Assembly (NCBI GenBank): GCA_028288165.1 | Contig: JAQBOG010000033.1 | Coordinates: 62,001 to 126,000, forward strand | DNA: 64,000 nucleotides | Direction: 5' to 3' | Source: Sphingobacteriales bacterium | Lineage (GTDB): Bacteria; Bacteroidota; Bacteroidia; Sphingobacteriales; Sphingobacteriaceae | In this document: one piece after another, positions 1 to 10,813 of the stretch | Layout of the letters: each line of letters begins with the position of its first letter | Position numbering within the stretch: position 1 is the first letter of the stretch | The notes under the pieces: generated by a model | Told to the model about the DNA's origin: nothing | Database searches by the model: none | The model's input: only the letters and a program-made list of their open reading frames with translations | Translations under genes and position numbers: made by a program

Positions 1-1912
1 TCTGAAATAATTGCTGTGCAATTACTTTAGTTGAATCATATAAGGCCTGAAAAGAATATTTATTAATGAATGCTTGTTCTGTCGTCTGATCAAATCTTGC
101 TGCTAAGTCTGATCCGAAAGGCTCAATCAATGGGAACGTTATTCTCCCATTTTGAGAATCAATAGTAACGCCTTCAATGAAATCAAAGGTACCATCCGGC
201 TTTCGATCGTCTTGTTGATTCAAATTGTCAACATTCGTTAATTGAAGCCATAATTTTCCAGAAGTATTTACACCTTCGTTCATTTGAGGCCTTTCAACCC
301 CACTGTTTTCATCAAGCCTGAAGATATTTAATCGAAAATTATTTTCACTTACCTGATAAGCACCTAATGAATAGATGTTTTTCATCATTAAATCCCATGT
401 CGGCAAATATGTTTTTAAAGTCTCGTTCTTTAAAAGCTTAGTGAACAATACTTTCGGCGCATTATTATCAACGGGAATGTCTGTAGAAAATTCACCTACT
501 TGGTATTCTTTTCCGTTAACAGTATACCGGTAAGCAACAGTTAACACCTCATCTGCATTTAAGGATGTATTAAGGGAGATATATCCCAATCTGGAGTTTA
601 ACGTAAATTCTCTTTCTGTAAGCTTTCTTGCATAAGTAAGCTTTGAAAAGTTATCAGTTGCACCATTTGCCTGAAAGAACGCATTTGCATCGTTTGTGTT
701 GGTAAATCTGGCACCGGCAGGTAAATTAGCTAGTAATGAATTAGACCTTTCCAGGAAGGTTGGATCGTTAAACCCCGCTGGAAGATTGGAAAAACCCGGG
801 CCAAACTGTATTTGAGTTCTGTTGTGAGGACTATTCTCACCTAGATCAATTAAACCTAAAACATCTCTCGAATCAACCGTGCTATTGGTTTTATTGGTTA
901 TCCAAACCTCAATTTTCGTGATATTAACGTTGGATGTAATAATCGGGATATTTTTAAGCGACTCATTATAATGGCTTCTGAAGTATTGCGCAAGAAAATA
1001 ATGCTTGTTTGCCTCGTAATTATCTGCAGAAAGTCTAAATTCATTTTGCTGAGATCCGTTAGTTATGGTTATTTCACGTTGCTGCGACTTTTGTTGCGAG
1101 AAAACACTGGTAACGTTTAATCGACCAAATTGCAACTGAGTTTTTAATCCGAATAAGGCTTGGCTACCACTAATTAAGGTAGAACTTAACGGCAAACTAA
1201 CGTTACCAGCCTCAATTTTACGGATAATTTCATCGTCTTTGCCAGTGTAATCAATTTTAACCTGGTTTTCAAAATCAAATTGTGCTTCGGTATTGTAGTT
1301 AGTGGCAATTCGTAATTTCGTTCCTACTTGCCCCACAACATTCATCTGTATTCGTTGATCGAAAACAAAATTAGCCTGTCTCCTTTGTCGCTCATTGAAA
1401 AGCGGATTCTCGTTCCGGTTTAATCGCCCACCAAAATTTACTTCCGCCGAACCTTGTGGACGGATTTCAATGGTTGAGCCTCCAAACATACGCTCAAATG
1501 ATTTACTACTTATTTTTAGAGGCGGCAGAAACCCAGAATCTCTGGCTTCTATTAACGGTTGATCGGATAATTGACGCCAGTAATTTCTTTTAATCAGGTC
1601 ATTTTCATATTTCTGGTACTCTTCAATGCTCAAATACTGAGAAGGTCGATATAAGCGTCCCCCTATTTTTTCGGTGATTATATATTGTTTAGTAACCGGA
1701 TCAAATTCAACTGTTCGCTGTATGTTAAAAGGATTGGGTAATGATACTCCTGGTTGTGGCTTTTTAGGAAGAGTTCTATAATCCTTAAAAGGGTATACCA
1801 ATTTTATTGAATCGTCTTTAGACGGTGCAGTCTGTGCTAAAGAGGAATTATCTGCAACAAAGAGCAAAAAGAAACCCGTCAGTAAAAGATAGAAGGTAAA
1901 AACGTTCCTCAA
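1..1912 (-). CDS. sprA: Cell-surface protein SprA (T9SS translocon / gliding motility), N-terminal part, runs off the left edge
   Basis: Not in the ORF track. Reverse-strand reading from a TTG at 1912 is open to base 1: (M)RNVFTFYLLLTGFFLLFVADNSSLAQTAPSKDDSIKLVYPFKDYRTLPKKPQPGVSLPNPFNIQRTVEFDPVTKQYIITEKIGGRLYRPSQYLSIEEYQKYENDLIKRNYWRQLSDQPLIE..., which has SprA N-terminal character. It lies directly downstream of ruvA. Confidence 0.85.
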   Translation of the reverse strand, partial: MRNVFTFYLLLTGFFLLFVADNSSLAQTAPSKDDSIKLVYPFKDYRTLPKKPQPGVSLPNPFNIQRTVEFDPVTKQYIITEKIGGRLYRPSQYLSIEEYQKYENDLIKRNYWRQLSDQPLIEARDSGFLPPLKISSKSFERMFGGSTIEIRPQGSAEVNFGGRLNRNENPLFNERQRRQANFVFDQRIQMNVVGQVGTKLRIATNYNTEAQFDFENQVKIDYTGKDDEIIRKIEAGNVSLPLSSTLISGSQALFGLKTQLQFGRLNVTSVFSQQKSQQREITITNGSQQNEFRLSADNYEANKHYFLAQYFRSHYNESLKNIPIITSNVNITKIEVWITNKTNSTVDSRDVLGLIDLGENSPHNRTQIQFGPGFSNLPAGFNDPTFLERSNSLLANLPAGARFTNTNDANAFFQANGATDNFSKLTYARKLTEREFTLNSRLGYISLNTSLNADEVLTVAYRYTVNGKEYQVGEFSTDIPVDNNAPKVLFTKLLKNETLKTYLPTWDLMMKNIYSLGAYQVSENNFRLNIFRLDENSGVERPQMNEGVNTSGKLWLQLTNVDNLNQQDDRKPDGTFDFIEGVTIDSQNGRITFPLIEPFGSDLAARFDQTTEQAFINKYSFQALYDSTKVIAQQLFQ

Positions 1913-1933
1913 TTTTGATTCAATTGATTGTAA

Positions 1934-2518
1934 TTATAAGCTTTTAAGAGCAATTTTTATTAATTGTTCTACCGATAACTCCTGCGAGTTAGCTTTAATG
2001 GCAGTATCTAAGGCTTTTTCCGCTATATTTTTTGCAAAACCGAGCATAATTAAAGCGGATAATGACTCATCTTTCGCAGTGTTTCTAGCTGGCATTGAAA
2101 TTAAAGAATCTGGTCCTTCTTTTTTCAATTTATCTTGCAATTCAAGTATAACTCGTTGTGCAGTTTTTGGCCCTATTCCTTTAATCCGTTGAATTAACGG
2201 AACATCCCCTTTAATTATAGCTTGTTGTATTTCGGATGGAGTAATAGATGATAAGATCATACGCCCTGTGTTAGGACCAATACCCGATACCGATATTAAG
2301 TGAAGAAATAACCGGCGTTCTCCTTCCTCATAAAAGCCATAAAGGGTATGCGCATCTTCTTTTACATGTAACCAAGCATATAATTTACAATATTCTTTAT
2401 CCTGAAGCAATGAAAAAGTGCTGAGGGAAATATTAATATGATAACCTACTCCACCAACGTCAATCACCACATATGCCGGGCATTTGAAGGCAAGCTTCCC
2501 ACTTATATAATCGTACAT
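1934..2518 (-). CDS. ruvA: Holliday junction branch migration protein RuvA
   Basis: 194 aa; MYDYISGKLAFKCPAYVVIDVGGVGYHINIS and the HhH motifs ISVSGIGPNTGRMILS / IKGIGPKTAQRVILEL. Confidence 0.95.
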   Translation of the reverse strand: MYDYISGKLAFKCPAYVVIDVGGVGYHINISLSTFSLLQDKEYCKLYAWLHVKEDAHTLYGFYEEGERRLFLHLISVSGIGPNTGRMILSSITPSEIQQAIIKGDVPLIQRIKGIGPKTAQRVILELQDKLKKEGPDSLISMPARNTAKDESLSALIMLGFAKNIAEKALDTAIKANSQELSVEQLIKIALKSL

Positions 2519-2525
2519 GGATATT

Positions 2526-4853
2526 TTAACTTGTTATTTTAGCCCGTTTAAAAATATTTTTCTTTGTTGCTTGAACTTCCTGTGCCTCTTCTTCTTTCGC
2601 TTGTACATCTACTACAGCAATGGTTACCATATTGACAATTTCTCTAACAGAACTATCTAACTGAAGCACATGTACCGGTTTATTTAAACCAAGTAATATA
2701 GGACCTATGGCTTCTGCCCCGCCTAATTCCTGCAGTATTTTATATGCAATGTTCCCTGATTCTAAATTTGGGAAAATCAAAACATTAGCTGGTGCTCCGT
2801 TTAAAACACTAAAAGGGAAGTTGTCTTTAAGCAATTTAGTATTAATAGCAAAGTTTGCTTGCATTTCGCCATCCACTAAAATTTCAGGATGTTTCTGATG
2901 AAGTATTTTTACCGTTTCGCGAGTTTTTTCTGGTACAATCCCATCATTAGAGCCAAAGTTAGAATATGAAAGAACTGCTATTCGCGGTTGAATATTAAAC
3001 TTTCTTACCGATTTTTCAAGCAGTACAGTTATATCAACTAATTCTTCCGCAGTCGGATCAACATTTACGGTAGTATCGCCAAAAAAAACCGGGCCCTGCT
3101 TTGTAAGCATCATGTACATTCCGGCTACTCTATTAACGCCTGGCAATGTACCAATTACTTGTAAGGCAGGGCGAATAGTGGTAGCGTAATCTTTTGTTAA
3201 GCCAGAAATTAACGCATCTGCCTCGCCAAATTCAACCATTGATGCACCATAATAATTACGATCAAGCATCAATTTTTTCGCTTCCACTAAATTGATTCCT
3301 CTACGCTGTCTCTTCTTATATAAGTTATCAGCGTACTTGATAGATTTTTCCTTTTCTTCCCGAGGATCAATAATCAAAACACCCTCTAATTCAATTTCAC
3401 TTTGTGCTAATATTTGCTTAATCCGCTCTTTATTGCCTAACAATATCGGCGTGGCGATACCTTCGTCTTTAACAATTTGAGCAGCTTTTAAAATTTTATA
3501 ATTATCCGCTTCAGCGAAAACAACCCTTTTAGGTGCTGATTTAGCTTTGTTGGTAATAGATCTTAAAAGCTTGTCATCCATTCCAAGCCTGGTTTTTAGC
3601 TCCTCACTATAAGCATCCCAATCTGTAATGTCCTTGCGGGATACGCCAGATTCCATTGCCGCTTTAGCCACAGCTGGAGAAACGACTGTAATTAAACGGA
3701 AATCAATTGGTTTTGGAATGATATAATCACGGCCGAAACGGATATTTTTTGTATTGTATGCTAGGTTTACAGCTTCGGGGACGGTTTTCTTAGCCAAATC
3801 GGCAATTGCCATCACCGCAGCAATCTTCATTTCTTCATTTATACCTGTAGCTCTTACATCAAGCGCTCCACGAAAAATATATGGAAATCCTAAAACGTTG
3901 TTAACCTGGTTAGGATAATCAGAACGTCCCGTAGCCATTATAATATCTTTACGGGTTTTTACCGCTAACTCATAAGCTATTTCAGGATTAGGATTAGCCA
4001 TAGCAAACACGATTGGATTTTTAGCCATCGTTTTTAGCATATCTGCTGTAAGCACATCAGGCGATGAAAGGCCAATAAATACATCAGCATCTTTAATTGC
4101 ATCCTCTAATGTTTTCAATTTTCTCGAGGTAGCGAATTCAAGCTTTGTTCCATCTAAATTTGGCCTGTCAGTACAAATAACACCAGTACGATCTAGCATG
4201 ACTATATTCTCTTTTCTGACTCCTAGACTTACATATAACCTAGAACAAGAAATTGCAGCAGCACCCGCTCCATTAACAACTATTTTAACTTTGTCTAGCT
4301 TTTTCTTTTGAATTTCGCAAGCATTAATCAACGCAGCCGAAGAAATAATGGCGGTACCATGCTGGTCATCATGCATTACCGGAATATTCATTTCTTCTTT
4401 TAAACGACGTTCAATTTCAAAACACTCTGGTGCTTTTATATCTTCCAGATTAATCCCGCCAAAAGTAGGTTCTAATGCTTTTACAATAGTTACAAACTCG
4501 TCGATTCCTTTTGCATTCAATTCAAGATCGAAAACGTCTATGTCTGCAAATATTTTGAACAAAATCCCTTTGCCTTCCATAACTGGCTTACCAGCTTCGG
4601 GCCCAATATCTCCTAATCCTAAAACTGCAGTACCGTTACTAATAACTGCTACTAGGTTACCTTTGGCAGTATATTTATAAACGTCATCCTTATTTTCGGC
4701 AATTTTTAAGCACGGTTCTGCAACACCTGGAGAATAAGCCAGGGCTAAATCACGTTGAGAATTGGTAGGTTTTGTGGCAATGACTTGGATTTTCCCCGGA
4801 CGTCCTTGAGAATGGTAGTCAAGCGCATCCTGTTTACGGTTAGTTTTACTCAT
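2526..4853 (-). CDS. maeB: NADP-dependent malic enzyme with C-terminal phosphotransacetylase-like domain
   Basis: 775 aa; malic enzyme N-half ([27 protein letters not shown]) plus a PTA-like C-half ([18 protein letters not shown]...). Confidence 0.93.
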   Translation of the reverse strand: MSKTNRKQDALDYHSQGRPGKIQVIATKPTNSQRDLALAYSPGVAEPCLKIAENKDDVYKYTAKGNLVAVISNGTAVLGLGDIGPEAGKPVMEGKGILFKIFADIDVFDLELNAKGIDEFVTIVKALEPTFGGINLEDIKAPECFEIERRLKEEMNIPVMHDDQHGTAIISSAALINACEIQKKKLDKVKIVVNGAGAAAISCSRLYVSLGVRKENIVMLDRTGVICTDRPNLDGTKLEFATSRKLKTLEDAIKDADVFIGLSSPDVLTADMLKTMAKNPIVFAMANPNPEIAYELAVKTRKDIIMATGRSDYPNQVNNVLGFPYIFRGALDVRATGINEEMKIAAVMAIADLAKKTVPEAVNLAYNTKNIRFGRDYIIPKPIDFRLITVVSPAVAKAAMESGVSRKDITDWDAYSEELKTRLGMDDKLLRSITNKAKSAPKRVVFAEADNYKILKAAQIVKDEGIATPILLGNKERIKQILAQSEIELEGVLIIDPREEKEKSIKYADNLYKKRQRRGINLVEAKKLMLDRNYYGASMVEFGEADALISGLTKDYATTIRPALQVIGTLPGVNRVAGMYMMLTKQGPVFFGDTTVNVDPTAEELVDITVLLEKSVRKFNIQPRIAVLSYSNFGSNDGIVPEKTRETVKILHQKHPEILVDGEMQANFAINTKLLKDNFPFSVLNGAPANVLIFPNLESGNIAYKILQELGGAEAIGPILLGLNKPVHVLQLDSSVREIVNMVTIAVVDVQAKEEEAQEVQATKKNIFKRAKITS

Positions 4854-4880
4854 TTAATTGAGAATTTGTACATATTGCTC

Positions 4881-4888
4881 AAAATTAC
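4881..4888 (-). promoter_or_regulatory. Candidate Bacteroidota -7 box (TAATTTTG) upstream of maeB
   Basis: Reverse complement of caaaatta matches TANNTTTG and lies about 27 nt upstream of the maeB start; no clear -33 TTTG was located. Confidence 0.35.
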
Positions 4889-4969
4889 AATTTCTTTTCC
4901 GGGGATTGGATACGAAAGGTAGCTTTGAAATTTAAATTAAAGTTACAAAGCTTTAGTAATAAAAAACAA

Positions 4970-6406
4970 TTAAAGTATTCTCAATAACATGCCGGGCGTA
5001 ACTGCCGCATCTTTTAGGTTATTTGTAATTTTTATGCTTGAAATAGTTGCTGCAAACTTATTTGCGATTAAATCTAGCGTGTCTCCAGTTTGTACCAGAT
5101 AAGTTAAATACTTACCTTCAGGTTTCTTATCCACTTTTTCGATAATCACTTCAGGTTCAATCTTACGATTTGATACCCGAAGATTTTGGCCTGGAACAAT
5201 GTTTTCGTTTGGTAGCTTATTCCAAACTTTCAAGTCCTGAACTTCCACACCATATCTATTTGCAATTAATAATAAACTCTCATCTGATTCCACCTTATGA
5301 TATCCTGTTTTTGAACTGATTAATAATTCATCACGAAAATCTAAAGGTATTATCTCTGGATTTTCCATATCGGGTTTTAAACCATTCAAAACATTATATA
5401 AAGATGAAAACATGGCTTTATCTACCGCTGGTATTATTAAACGTTTTGGCGATTTCACTGAGCCATTAATAATTTTCTTTTTATAACATGGATTTAATAT
5501 GGATAACTCATAGAGATCTAAATTCGCCGCCTCAGCAATGCTCGATAAAGACAAAACCTTATTAACTTCTAAAACATCAATAAACGTATTGAATGAAGGC
5601 TGGCTTGTTGAAATATTGTGCATGTAGTAATAGTTCATCACGTAATTAGTCGCTATAAAAGCTGGTACATAATTTTGCGTTTCAATGGGTAAGAGATGTC
5701 TTATTTCCCAAAAATTACGTTTTCCTCCAGATTTAATGATAGCTCTTTTTACCGATCCTGTACCACAATTATAAGCAGCAATAGTTAGCAGCCAATCTCC
5801 CAGCTCCTTGTATGCATCCTTTAAGTAAGCAGCTGCCGCTACACTTGCAAGAAAAGGATCTTTACGCTCATCTACAAAATTGTCCATTTGCAAACCATAA
5901 CCTTTAGCAGTCGAATACATAAACTGCCATGGGCCTACTGCACCTGTGCGGGAAACAGCATGTGGATTTAGAGAAGATTCTATAATGGAAATATATTTCA
6001 ACTCTTCAGGTATTCCTGCATCCTGTAAAGATTTCTCAAAAATGGGAAAGTAATATTCAGATAAACCTAAAACATTAGAAATTTGGGTTTTACGATTTAG
6101 ATAGATATCAATATACCTTTGAACGATGTCATTATAATCAAGTGGAACTTGTGTCTTTAAAGAGTCTAACCGTTGTTTATAAACTACATTTTCATAAAAT
6201 GATGGATGGTTTTCTGAAGATGCTGGAACAAAGAGCGTGTCCTTAGATTTAAATGCAACCGATATTCCCTGAGATTTAATAACGATCAATGAGTCGGGAT
6301 GAACTGAGCTGGCTTCTGAGATTGATATGTTTAATAGAAACATTCCAATAACAAAAAACAAGGCTTTTACCATCGTTCTTTTTATCATAATTAATTTATA
6401 TGGCAC
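4970..6406 (-). CDS. Lytic transglycosylase (SLT domain) with C-terminal LysM repeats, MltD-like
   Basis: SLT motifs ESSLNPHAVSRTGAVGPWQFM and AAYNCGTGSVKRAI; LysM-like C-terminus (YLVQTGDTLDLIANKFAATISSIKITNNL). Start may be the internal MIKRT. Confidence 0.9.
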   Translation of the reverse strand: MPYKLIMIKRTMVKALFFVIGMFLLNISISEASSVHPDSLIVIKSQGISVAFKSKDTLFVPASSENHPSFYENVVYKQRLDSLKTQVPLDYNDIVQRYIDIYLNRKTQISNVLGLSEYYFPIFEKSLQDAGIPEELKYISIIESSLNPHAVSRTGAVGPWQFMYSTAKGYGLQMDNFVDERKDPFLASVAAAAYLKDAYKELGDWLLTIAAYNCGTGSVKRAIIKSGGKRNFWEIRHLLPIETQNYVPAFIATNYVMNYYYMHNISTSQPSFNTFIDVLEVNKVLSLSSIAEAANLDLYELSILNPCYKKKIINGSVKSPKRLIIPAVDKAMFSSLYNVLNGLKPDMENPEIIPLDFRDELLISSKTGYHKVESDESLLLIANRYGVEVQDLKVWNKLPNENIVPGQNLRVSNRKIEPEVIIEKVDKKPEGKYLTYLVQTGDTLDLIANKFAATISSIKITNNLKDAAVTPGMLLRIL

Positions 6407-6460
6407 ACTTATTGCCTAGGTTAACAGCAAGCTAGTTTACGGAACTTAATTCATTAGGTT

Positions 6461-7888
6461 TTAAATTATTTCCATAAAGTATTGGGAAAAATTTAAAAGC
6501 TCTGACTCCCCGAAACGCTTACCTAAAAGCTGTATACCTAACGGCAAACCCGTGCTATTATTGCCCATGGGTAAAGAAATGGCTGGAACCCCTGCCAATG
6601 AAGCTTGAACAGTAAAAATATCTGCTAAATACTTTACTACTGGATCATCATTTTTTACGCCAACTTCAAATGCAGGTGTAGGTGTAGTTGGCAAAATAAT
6701 AAAGTCATAATCACTTAAAATTTCTTCAGTTTTGCTTCTGATTAAACTCCGCACTTTTTGTGCTTTGGCATAATAGGCATCATAATATCCTGCACTTAAT
6801 ACAAATGTGCCTAACATAATTCTCCGTTTTACCTCCACACCGAATCCTTCAGATCTCGATTTTTTATAGGTGTTTTCTAAATTAGTTGCCAACGTACTTC
6901 TATGGCCATAGTGGATTCCATCATATCTGGCCAAATTAGAAGAAGCTTCTGCCATTGTCAAGATGTAATAGGTTGGCACCACATAGTCAAGATATTTGAA
7001 AGATACAGGTTCTACCACGTGGCCTTCCTCTTCAAGTCTTTTAATGCTTTTTAAAAATGCTTCTTTAATTTCTGGATCTAATCCGGATGAACTTAAAGAT
7101 TCAGCGAGAAAAGCAATCCGCTTCTTTCCTGTTTCAGCTTTTAGTCCCTTCAAATAATTTTGAACTGGCAAACTCGATACAGTACTATCATAATCATCTT
7201 TTCCAGCTATAATTTCTAGCAATAAAGCAGAGTCTTCGATGTTGTTAGTAATTGTTCCCACCTGATCAAACGAAGAGGCGTATGCAATAATTCCGTATCT
7301 GGAGATACGGCCATACGTAGGTTTTAAACCAACTACCCCACAAAAAGCAGCTGGTTGCCGCACGGAACCTCCAGTATCAGTTCCTAATGTCGCTAAACAC
7401 AAGCCTGCTTGAACCGCAACAGCAGAACCACCGGAAGAGCCTCCAGAAACTCTTGTATTATCTGCGTGATTTTTGACCGGACCGTAATAAGAAGATTCGT
7501 TGGATGCGCCCATTGCAAATTCATCGCAATTTAAACGTCCAATTATTATGGCATCTTCCGCAAGAAGCCTTTCAACAACCGTGGATGAGTAAGGTGAGGT
7601 ATAATTATCAAGGATTTTAGACCCTGCAGAAACTTTATGGTCAAGGTAACAGATATTATCTTTAATACCAATCACTAATCCCGCTAGGCGCCCAGCATTA
7701 CCTACAGTGATTTTCTGCTGAATTACATCAGCAGCTCTTATAGCTTCTTCACTGAATACCTCTATAAATGCATTTAAATTCTGGTGTTCTTTAATCCGTT
7801 TTAAATAAAAATCGACAAGCTCAACTAGCTTAATTTGATTAGATTGTAATGCAGATTGAATTTTGGCTATAGACGAAAAAGCTTCCAT
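6461..7888 (-). CDS. gatA: Asp-tRNA(Asn)/Glu-tRNA(Gln) amidotransferase subunit A
   Basis: Amidase signature GGSSGGSAVAVQAGLCLATLGTDTGGSVRQPAAFCG; GIKDNIC. Start trimmed from 7924 to the internal ATG (MEAFSSIAKIQS). Confidence 0.93.
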   Translation of the reverse strand: MEAFSSIAKIQSALQSNQIKLVELVDFYLKRIKEHQNLNAFIEVFSEEAIRAADVIQQKITVGNAGRLAGLVIGIKDNICYLDHKVSAGSKILDNYTSPYSSTVVERLLAEDAIIIGRLNCDEFAMGASNESSYYGPVKNHADNTRVSGGSSGGSAVAVQAGLCLATLGTDTGGSVRQPAAFCGVVGLKPTYGRISRYGIIAYASSFDQVGTITNNIEDSALLLEIIAGKDDYDSTVSSLPVQNYLKGLKAETGKKRIAFLAESLSSSGLDPEIKEAFLKSIKRLEEEGHVVEPVSFKYLDYVVPTYYILTMAEASSNLARYDGIHYGHRSTLATNLENTYKKSRSEGFGVEVKRRIMLGTFVLSAGYYDAYYAKAQKVRSLIRSKTEEILSDYDFIILPTTPTPAFEVGVKNDDPVVKYLADIFTVQASLAGVPAISLPMGNNSTGLPLGIQLLGKRFGESELLNFSQYFMEII

Positions 7889-8054
7889 GCTGCGAATGTA
7901 GACAATTATATGAAATGAAACCAAAGAGAGTATTGAGGGAATTTGTGCTTAATTTAAGCGAAAACGCTTTAAGTCTCTTGAATATGACCTTCGCATAGCT
8001 GTCTTTATACGGAAAGAAAATCTATGAACACCTTTCAAAGCGTACAAATACCGG

Positions 8055-8101
8055 CAACAAAAAAGCTCATTCAAAATCCAATTAATTGGACTTCGAATGA
8101 G
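8055..8101 (-). terminator. Rho-independent-type terminator after the small tatA-like gene
   Basis: Long near-palindrome CTCATTCaaaaTCCAATTAATTGGActtcGAATGAG (8066-8101), followed on the minus strand by a T-run (GAATGAGCTTTTTTG). Confidence 0.75.
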
Positions 8102-8125
8102 TTAATAGTATGTTCAAAAAGTAGT

Positions 8126-8320
8126 TTAAACAGTCTTCTTTTCGTCAGAAGGTTGAATCGGATCATCCCCGCTTTGCCCTTGTTTAAACTCCTTAACACC
8201 GCGGCCTAAACCACGCATTAGTTCTGGAATTTTTTTACCTCCAAACAATAGTAGGATAACCACAATGATTAGGATAATTTCTGTTGCTCCTAATGGTGCC
8301 AGTAAAATTGAATTTAACAT
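8126..8320 (-). CDS. tatA: Twin-arginine translocase TatA/TatE family protein
   Basis: 64 aa; [43 protein letters not shown], the canonical TatA TM plus amphipathic helix. Confidence 0.93.
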   Translation of the reverse strand: MLNSILLAPLGATEIILIIVVILLLFGGKKIPELMRGLGRGVKEFKQGQSGDDPIQPSDEKKTV

Positions 8321-8331
8321 ATCTTTTTAAA

Positions 8332-8628
8332 TTAATGTTCGGTTTTAGGACTTTCTGGACTTGACACATCTCCAGAATATGGAGGATTAGACACTTCGGC
8401 ACTTTTTACAGAAGTTTCTACATCCATATTATCAGTTACGTTATTTATACTGTTATGGATCTCACGTTTAACACCTTCGGAAGCATCTTTAAATTCACGA
8501 ATACCTTTACCAAGGCCGCGAGCTAATTCAGGTATCTTTTTACCTCCAAATAATAGAAGCACAGCAAACATGATGATCATGATTTCGGGTGTGCCCATGT
8601 TTAAGAATAGAAAAATGGAATTATACAT
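8332..8628 (-). CDS. Twin-arginine translocase TatA/TatE family protein (second paralogue)
   Basis: 98 aa; [39 protein letters not shown] with a longer acidic tail. Confidence 0.92.
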   Translation of the reverse strand: MYNSIFLFLNMGTPEIMIIMFAVLLLFGGKKIPELARGLGKGIREFKDASEGVKREIHNSINNVTDNMDVETSVKSAEVSNPPYSGDVSSPESPKTEH

Positions 8629-8652
8629 TTTTTAAAATTTAACGTAAGTCTA

Positions 8653-8660
8653 CAAATATA
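8653..8660 (-). promoter_or_regulatory. Candidate -7 box (TATATTTG) upstream of the tatA pair
   Basis: Reverse complement of caaatata; matches TANNTTTG about 24 nt upstream of the 8628 start. Confidence 0.35.
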
Positions 8661-8687
8661 GTTATTTTTTAAATTCAAGAAGATTAA

Positions 8688-10001
8688 TCAATTAGCTAAC
8701 CAACTTGAAGGATTTAATGGCAAAGCACCCTTTCGGACTTCAAAATGAACTTCAGTAGTGCCATCATTTGGATCAGTTAATACGGTTCCTAAGTTTTGTT
8801 TTAAGCTCACCTTTTGCCCTTTATTAACACTTACCGACCTCAGGTTCGAATAAACCGTGAAATACTCCCCATGTCTAATTAATACGGCAAACGATCCGGC
8901 AAAGTTTTGTACTGCTGCAACTTCTCCTGAAAAAACTGTTCTCACACTTGAACCCTCTGCGGTTTTGATGTCGACACCGTTATTTTCTGTTGTAACATTT
9001 TCGCCATATCGATGAATTCCGAATCCTTCAGTTATAATTCCACTAGCTACAGGCCAAGGTAAATCACCTCTGCTACCTAAAAAGTCTGATGACAACTTTG
9101 CTCCTTCGGGAGTAGCGGCCAAAATGCTTGACCCCTTAGAAAGCGGCTTGGCTGTGGGTGCATCTTTATTTTCGGCTTTTGCTTTTGCGGCTGCAATTCT
9201 CACCTCTTCTTCAGCTCTTCTTCTTGCTTCCTCAATTTCTCTGTTAATTGCGTTTTGAATTGCACGATTCAATCTGGCTGATTCAACTTGCTTTTGTTTT
9301 AATTCTTTTTTTAGTTCCTGCTCTTGTCTGCTTAAACCACTTAAAACTTTTGACTGGCTATTTTTTTCCTTTCCAAGAGTTTGCTTTTCTTGTTGTTGAT
9401 CTGATAAAAGACTGCTCTTCTCTCTTTTATTATGATCGAGTTCATTTATTTTAACATGTAAGTCGCTTTCGGTTTCCTGGATATAAGTAACCTGCTTTTT
9501 CCGATACGCACTAAACTGCTGTAAATATTTTAAACGCTTATAAGCTTGATTAAAGTCTCTGGAAGCAAAAATAAACATCAGTTTACTATAGGAGCTTTGA
9601 TTGCGAAAAGCAAAAAGCACCATTCCTGCATACTCTTTTTTAAGTTTGGCTAATTGGCTTTGTAAGCTGCGTACGGTATTTGAATTGTCAGAAATTTGAT
9701 TATTTAACAGCCTGACTTCAGAATTAATAGTATTAATTTTTTCCTCTCGCAAACGGATTTGGGTATTTAAAGTCTTCACTTGCTTTAAGGATAACCTTTT
9801 ACTACTTTTTGTCTGATTCAGGCTCTTACTTAAGCTTTCGATTTCTCGGGATAAAGCCTCTTTACGTCGTCTCAACTCTGCACTACTTTGACCAAAAGCT
9901 ACACCTGCTACATTTAACAACACGAAAAACAGGAGAAACTTTACAAAGTTCATAGGTGTTAATTTATTTGAAAGCTTGTTAAACAGCTTTGAGGAAATCA
10001 T
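8688..10001 (-). CDS. Murein hydrolase activator EnvC-like / M23 family peptidase
   Basis: Signal peptide, long coiled coil, C-terminal LytM-type domain (LPWPVASGIITEGFGIHRYGENVTTENNGVDIKTAEGSSVRTVFSGEV). Confidence 0.88.
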   Translation of the reverse strand: MISSKLFNKLSNKLTPMNFVKFLLFFVLLNVAGVAFGQSSAELRRRKEALSREIESLSKSLNQTKSSKRLSLKQVKTLNTQIRLREEKINTINSEVRLLNNQISDNSNTVRSLQSQLAKLKKEYAGMVLFAFRNQSSYSKLMFIFASRDFNQAYKRLKYLQQFSAYRKKQVTYIQETESDLHVKINELDHNKREKSSLLSDQQQEKQTLGKEKNSQSKVLSGLSRQEQELKKELKQKQVESARLNRAIQNAINREIEEARRRAEEEVRIAAAKAKAENKDAPTAKPLSKGSSILAATPEGAKLSSDFLGSRGDLPWPVASGIITEGFGIHRYGENVTTENNGVDIKTAEGSSVRTVFSGEVAAVQNFAGSFAVLIRHGEYFTVYSNLRSVSVNKGQKVSLKQNLGTVLTDPNDGTTEVHFEVRKGALPLNPSSWLAN

Positions 10002-10027
10002 TAGATGGTAAAAATGCTATTTTTAAA

Positions 10028-10813
10028 TTAGTTTTTTAAAGAATATCTGGAAGGTATACTAAACGGAAATTCTAAAGGTTCATTTAGAGTTACTTTCAAG
10101 TATTTAAGATTCACGTTTACTCTCCTATTGTTAGCTGTAGTGTTTACAATCACCGAGTAAGGCATATCAAATCCTGATAAGGAATAAAAATCCGCATAGT
10201 TAATTTCTAAATTTTCGTCATTATTAGTGTCTTTAATACTCGTTGCAATAACCTTATTCCGCTCATTAAACAACAAACTGTACGTAAGCGATTTAAGCAA
10301 TCCCGACAATATTACTTGATTTCCTTTCATTGCTACAGCAGCATCATTGCCCGAAAACTCTTTGATTGCATTCCCTACTAAAACAGATTGAAGTGTATTG
10401 AAATTAACCTGATCATTTGCAAAACTTTGGATGAAGCTAAACGATTTGACAGAATAGGTAGCATCCACTTTATTTATTACTTTTAAACTGTCGGGTGTAA
10501 TCAACGCCCTTGCTACCTCTCCAATAACAGGTACATTTACTGACACCCATATTACCTCATTGCTTTTGATGCGAAAATTCATAGTTGCATCATTACTATT
10601 CTTGCCAATAGTAAAATCGGCCTTTGCTTTTATAGCTAATGTATTAAAGGGTAATTGAGCACTATTAATCGCTTTAAGCTTTTCTGACTTAGTAGTATTT
10701 TCGGAAGTAGTTTCAACAGGAGATGTAACAATAAGCTGTTTTTTTGTTTTACATCCTGCAAAAGATATCAATACAAAAAACAGGACCAGCTTATTCAATA
10801 TACTTTTTCTCAT
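10028..10813 (-). CDS. DUF4292-like lipoprotein
   Basis: Lipobox-like LISFAGCKTKK; sequence character and position next to the TPR and EnvC genes fit DUF4292 proteins. Confidence 0.7.
   Translation of the reverse strand: MRKSILNKLVLFFVLISFAGCKTKKQLIVTSPVETTSENTTKSEKLKAINSAQLPFNTLAIKAKADFTIGKNSNDATMNFRIKSNEVIWVSVNVPVIGEVARALITPDSLKVINKVDATYSVKSFSFIQSFANDQVNFNTLQSVLVGNAIKEFSGNDAAVAMKGNQVILSGLLKSLTYSLLFNERNKVIATSIKDTNNDENLEINYADFYSLSGFDMPYSVIVNTTANNRRVNVNLKYLKVTLNEPLEFPFSIPSRYSLKN

Noticed and set aside
1998-2192. Short + strand ORF opposite ruvA, and the many similar antisense ORFs in the track (e.g. 2707-2898, 4348-4680, 21287-21538, 24581-24802, 37722-38192)
   Set aside because: They lie wholly antisense to well-supported genes, have low-complexity Ser/Ile/Phe-rich composition, and no recognisable family signature.
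8024-8209. 61-aa + strand ORF spanning the 3' end of tatA
   Set aside because: It overlaps the terminator palindrome and the tatA coding sequence on the other strand; no protein-like features.
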